Shown one piece after another: positions 6,095 through 8,496 of a stretch of DNA of 8,496 nucleotides. The translations under genes and the position numbers were made by a program. The notes below the pieces were generated by a model. It had not been told where the DNA came from. It saw only the letters and a program-made list of their open reading frames with translations, and made no database searches. Positions within the stretch are counted from its first letter, which is position 1; the number at the start of each line of letters is the position of its first letter. This DNA is from Porticoccaceae bacterium (lineage in GTDB: Bacteria > Pseudomonadota > Gammaproteobacteria > Pseudomonadales > Porticoccaceae): positions 1-8,496 of the forward strand of contig JAPKCN010000072.1 in assembly GCA_028822945.1 (NCBI GenBank), read 5' to 3'.

Positions 6095-7300
6095 TTAGCG
6101 TGAAAAGAATGTGTTTGGCAATCGGTCTAGTCCCATCGCATAGCGCATCACACGACGACTTATGAGAGGTGATCGCGCCGCAGCCAAGACGCCGTTGCGC
6201 GCCCACATCAATGGGGTAATATCGTTACTAAAGCCATAATAAAACCCGTCCATGGCGTGCATCATCAACCCGTTGACCAACGACCTCTGGCTTTGATATG
6301 GCCGCAAAGCCACACGCGACCACCAGTCTCTGTCGCTACTTACCCTCGACTTGATCACCTCAGCAAGATTGGTGCTATCCTGAAAGCCTAAATTAACCCC
6401 TTGGCCCGCAAGCGGATTAATGCTGTGCGCCGCATCGCCAATCAGGGCTAGATTCTGCTGAATATAGCTATTAGCGTGTTGTTTATACAACGGAAAACTG
6501 CCAGAAGCCTTGACCTCAACCGCACCCAGTTCCGTCGGGAACGCCGCCATAATACGTTCGGCCAGCTCGTTGTGTTCGAGCGCCTGTAACGCTTTTACCT
6601 GATCTTCGCGGTGATACCAGACCAGTGATGCATGCCGTCCCGGGAGTGGCAAAAATGCCTGCGGCCCGCTACTGGTAAAACGCTGCCAGGTGATGTCCTG
6701 CTGTTCAAGTTCGGTGGCAACCGAGGCTACCAGACAGGACTGACGATATTGACTGCCGCGCACACCAATCCCAAATGCTTCGCGAACCGCTGAGTTAGCA
6801 CCGTCGGCGCCAATCAACAGACGGCCACTAAAATACCGATTATCCTCCGACAACACCTCGACTGTATCGGCCACGCGTTGGAACTTGGAACACACTACTG
6901 GGCAGTGTATATCGACTTGCGGCAAGGCCTCAACCGTCTCCCACAAAGCTAACTGAAGCAACCTGTTTTCGACGACAAAACCGAGTTCCTCACAACCTAA
7001 GTGAGCCGCATCAAAGGTTACATCGCCGAAGTCTCGCATCTCCCATACCCGCAAGCGGCGATAAGGACAGCTCCGCATAGCCTCGACGCGCGGCCAGACG
7101 CCCAGCGTTTCGAGTAGTGCAATGGTCTGCGGGCTGATCGCAGAAACACGCAGGTCAAAGTTATCTAAAACACAAAATGCAGTCGGTCGACGACTCTCTA
7201 AAACCGCTATTTTGAGATCCAAGGCGGCTAACTGCGCGGCCATTGCCAGGCCAGTCATACCGCCACCACAAATAATAACATCGTAATTTAGACGAGCCAT
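6095..7300 (-). CDS. ubiF: UbiF-type FAD-dependent hydroxylase of ubiquinone biosynthesis
   Basis: The 401-residue product is a UbiH/UbiF/UbiI/COQ6 family flavoprotein monooxygenase. UbiF hydroxylates 2-octaprenyl-3-methyl-6-methoxy-1,4-benzoquinol, a late ring hydroxylation in aerobic ubiquinone synthesis, at the inner membrane as part of the Ubi complex. GGGMTG (12-17) binds the FAD ADP moiety, LIGADGAN (162-169) is the DG motif, and GDAAHSINPLAGQG (288-301) is the second FAD/ribityl motif. UbiF is favoured over UbiI by CPYRRL (78-83), YRQSCLVASV with WQRFTSSGPQAFLPL, and AMDGFYYGFSN (349-359). The ending YAMGLDRLPN looks a little like UbiI, so the exact ring position is less certain than the family. 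GGAG seven bases before the ATG fixes the start. It follows the methyltransferase gene by 36 bases, probably in one transcript. Confidence 0.9.
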   Translation of the reverse strand: MARLNYDVIICGGGMTGLAMAAQLAALDLKIAVLESRRPTAFCVLDNFDLRVSAISPQTIALLETLGVWPRVEAMRSCPYRRLRVWEMRDFGDVTFDAAHLGCEELGFVVENRLLQLALWETVEALPQVDIHCPVVCSKFQRVADTVEVLSEDNRYFSGRLLIGADGANSAVREAFGIGVRGSQYRQSCLVASVATELEQQDITWQRFTSSGPQAFLPLPGRHASLVWYHREDQVKALQALEHNELAERIMAAFPTELGAVEVKASGSFPLYKQHANSYIQQNLALIGDAAHSINPLAGQGVNLGFQDSTNLAEVIKSRVSSDRDWWSRVALRPYQSQRSLVNGLMMHAMDGFYYGFSNDITPLMWARNGVLAAARSPLISRRVMRYAMGLDRLPNTFFSR

Positions 7301-7307
7301 TGGCCGA

Positions 7308-7311
7308 CTCC
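7308..7311 (-). promoter_or_regulatory. Ribosome-binding sequence of ubiF
   Basis: The minus strand reads GGAG followed by seven bases and the ATG at 7300, in the 36-base gap after the methyltransferase gene. It supports this start and translation from a shared transcript. Confidence 0.6.
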
Positions 7312-7336
7312 AATCCGCCTGTACGACGTTCTCTGC

Positions 7337-8233
7337 CTAGACAATTTGATAATCCAACGCGCGTATTTGGCGAGCTAATTCGGCGATATGTGCCGGGCCT
7401 ATTTCACAGCAACCACCGACAATACTAGCGCCCTGCTGTAACCATGTCATGGCGAACTCGGCATATGCTTGCGGATCCAGATCGCGGCGCTGATCGAGAT
7501 TGTCAACTGTCGCCGATTGCTTGATAAAAGCATCGGTAATTTTTTTAAAGCCATTGGCATACGCGCCAAAAGGTATCCCGAACGAACGAATAATATCTAA
7601 CCCGACAGTAACCGCTTCCGGCCGTGAGCAGTTGATCAATAGAGCGGCCGGCGCATGCCGCTGAAGTACTGGCATAAGCGCCGTTAGTGGCTCGCCCGAC
7701 CGCAGCTTGGTGCCGTCAAAGTCATCTACTGACACCGCCAACCAGACCGGTAATGCAGCTTTATTTGCCGCGCGCATCGCCCCTTCGGCCTGCTCCGCCG
7801 AACACATAGTTTCGATCAGCAATAAATCGACCCCAGGCGCCAGTGCCGCGACAATATCGGCATATAATTCGGCCGCTCTAGCCGCCGGTGGACAGGCATC
7901 TGGGCGATAGGAGGCCACCAGCGGACCAATTGCTCCCGCCACGCGCCCTTCGCCGTGGGCATCGCGCGCCGCACCGGCGACCGCCACTGCCGTCGCCCAC
8001 AGTGACTCGAGTTGATCGATCAGGCCCTCAGCCTGCAATCGATCGCGCAGCACCGGATAGGTATTAGTAGTGGCCATACTGGCCCCGGCGCGAAAATATT
8101 CTGTGTGCACCTGCCGCACCAGCTCAGGCTGCTCAAGCAACACCTCAGTGGACCATATAGCTCGCGGTTTTTTGCCCGCGCGAACGACCAACTCCTGACC
8201 GATCGATCCATCCAAAAGGGTTACTTGTCGCAC
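7337..8233 (-). CDS. Homocysteine S-methyltransferase family protein
   Basis: The 298-residue product is a single Hcy-binding (BHMT/MmuM-type) barrel, a cytoplasmic zinc enzyme that transfers a methyl group to homocysteine to make methionine. The zinc-binding cysteines are visible: Cys202 in LLINCSRPE and Cys275-Cys276 in IVGGCCEIGP. Other family marks are LLDGSIGQEL (6-15), EYFRAGASMATTNTYP (45-60), GAIGPL (100-105) and LLIETMCSAEQAE (138-150). There is no cobalamin-binding module, so this is not MetH. The methyl donor (S-methylmethionine, SAM, betaine or another) cannot be decided, so no symbol is given. The start is GTG at 8233, with AAGG eight bases upstream. ubiF follows after 36 bases. 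In this context it may recycle homocysteine arising from SAM-dependent methylations, but that is inference. Confidence 0.9.
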   Translation of the reverse strand: MRQVTLLDGSIGQELVVRAGKKPRAIWSTEVLLEQPELVRQVHTEYFRAGASMATTNTYPVLRDRLQAEGLIDQLESLWATAVAVAGAARDAHGEGRVAGAIGPLVASYRPDACPPAARAAELYADIVAALAPGVDLLLIETMCSAEQAEGAMRAANKAALPVWLAVSVDDFDGTKLRSGEPLTALMPVLQRHAPAALLINCSRPEAVTVGLDIIRSFGIPFGAYANGFKKITDAFIKQSATVDNLDQRRDLDPQAYAEFAMTWLQQGASIVGGCCEIGPAHIAELARQIRALDYQIV

Positions 8234-8277
8234 GTCGCCAACCTTATTTTTACTACTAACTGCGTTATGCCGACCAA

Positions 8278-8346
8278 ATCAGTCGACGATCAATGATTAT
8301 ACGCAACGGCGAAGAAAAGGGCGCGGCCTATAATTAGCCGACTGAT
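8278..8346. promoter_or_regulatory. 8-bp inverted repeat flanking the candidate promoter
   Basis: ATCAGTCG (8278-8285) and CGACTGAT (8339-8346) are exact reverse complements that bracket the TATAAT at 8296-8301. The 53-base gap is too long for a simple dimer site but would fit two half-sites or looping. No MetJ box was recognised. Confidence 0.2.
8296..8301 (-). promoter_or_regulatory. Candidate -10 element of the methyltransferase-ubiF operon
   Basis: The minus strand reads TATAAT, a perfect -10, about 63 bases before the GTG at 8233. No good -35 is found at normal spacing (GCGCCC at 17 bases), so activation by a regulator or an incidental match are both possible. Confidence 0.4.
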
Positions 8347-8397
8347 CAGATACCAGCTATCTATCAAAACAATAGCCTTTTTAGGTCCATCTACTAA

Positions 8398-8496
8398 GCA
8401 ATTAAAATTAGTGCCGTTGAATTTATCTACAGACGATATATCAATTCGCAGGGTAAATTAAAGTTGGTGGATGTAGCCAGGTTTAGAAAAGACTGG
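8398..8496 (+). CDS. Possible start of an unknown gene running off the right edge
   Basis: After a TAA at 8395-8397 the frame is open for 33 codons to the last base, reading AIKISAVEFIYRRYINS and ending VDVARFRKDW. There is no ATG; TTG at 8464 or GTG at 8467 could start it. The amino-acid composition is protein-like and basic, but I recognise no family. It may instead be an old gene remnant or chance. Short open frames also exist on the minus strand here, so even the direction is uncertain. Confidence 0.2.

Noticed and set aside
8329..8334. Plus-strand TATAAT as a promoter for the right-edge frame
   Set aside because: No acceptable -35 lies at 16-18 bases upstream and the downstream gene itself is unproven.
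8356..8382. GCTAT/ATAGC hairpin followed by TTTTT as a plus-strand terminator
   Set aside because: The stem is only 5 bp with an 11-base loop, and no plus-strand gene precedes it.

Overview
The window looks like chromosomal DNA of a Gram-negative gammaproteobacterium, probably a marine or other aquatic heterotroph. Three things support this: an 820-residue TonB-dependent outer-membrane receptor of the kind abundant in OM60/NOR5, SAR92 and Cellvibrionales-like bacteria, a UbiF-type ubiquinone hydroxylase, and a DUF1415 gene. The taxonomic call is inference from family resemblance only. No tRNA, rRNA, CRISPR array, insertion sequence or phage gene was seen.

Layout. Positions 1-82 hold the end of a plus-strand gene whose product finishes in an uninterrupted Ala-Asp repeat encoded by a hexanucleotide microsatellite. 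It converges on a minus-strand gamma-glutamyltransferase lipoprotein gene (168-1943). An AT-rich intergenic region of about 390 bp with two inverted repeats separates this from the divergent TonB-dependent receptor gene (2330-4792). The receptor gene ends at a perfect 16-bp stem-loop (4811-4849) that can serve both strands.

From there to about 8.3 kb everything recognisable lies on the minus strand. Reading from the right, a homocysteine S-methyltransferase family gene (8233-7337) is followed 36 nt later by ubiF (7300-6095), probably as one operon. A stretch of nearly 400 bp without a conventional gene follows. It contains a perfect 24-bp dyad and a 27-codon ORF that is in frame with the next gene. 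That gene (5702-5091) is a DUF1415 gene broken by one in-frame TAG at codon 112, while its second half is still clearly recognisable. Behind it lies a possible 46-codon ORF with an AGGAGG ribosome-binding sequence. The right end has the promoter region of the methyltransferase and an open frame that leaves the window.

How the genes relate. The transferase and receptor are divergent and share the region with the dyads, so joint regulation is possible but unproven. The methyltransferase-ubiF pair could couple homocysteine recycling to methylation-dependent quinone synthesis, but this is inference. The most notable items are the nonsense-interrupted DUF1415 gene, the dyad and small ORF upstream of it, and the Ala-Asp tail. 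I found no convincing complete new system; most of the window is ordinary housekeeping and nutrient-scavenging content.
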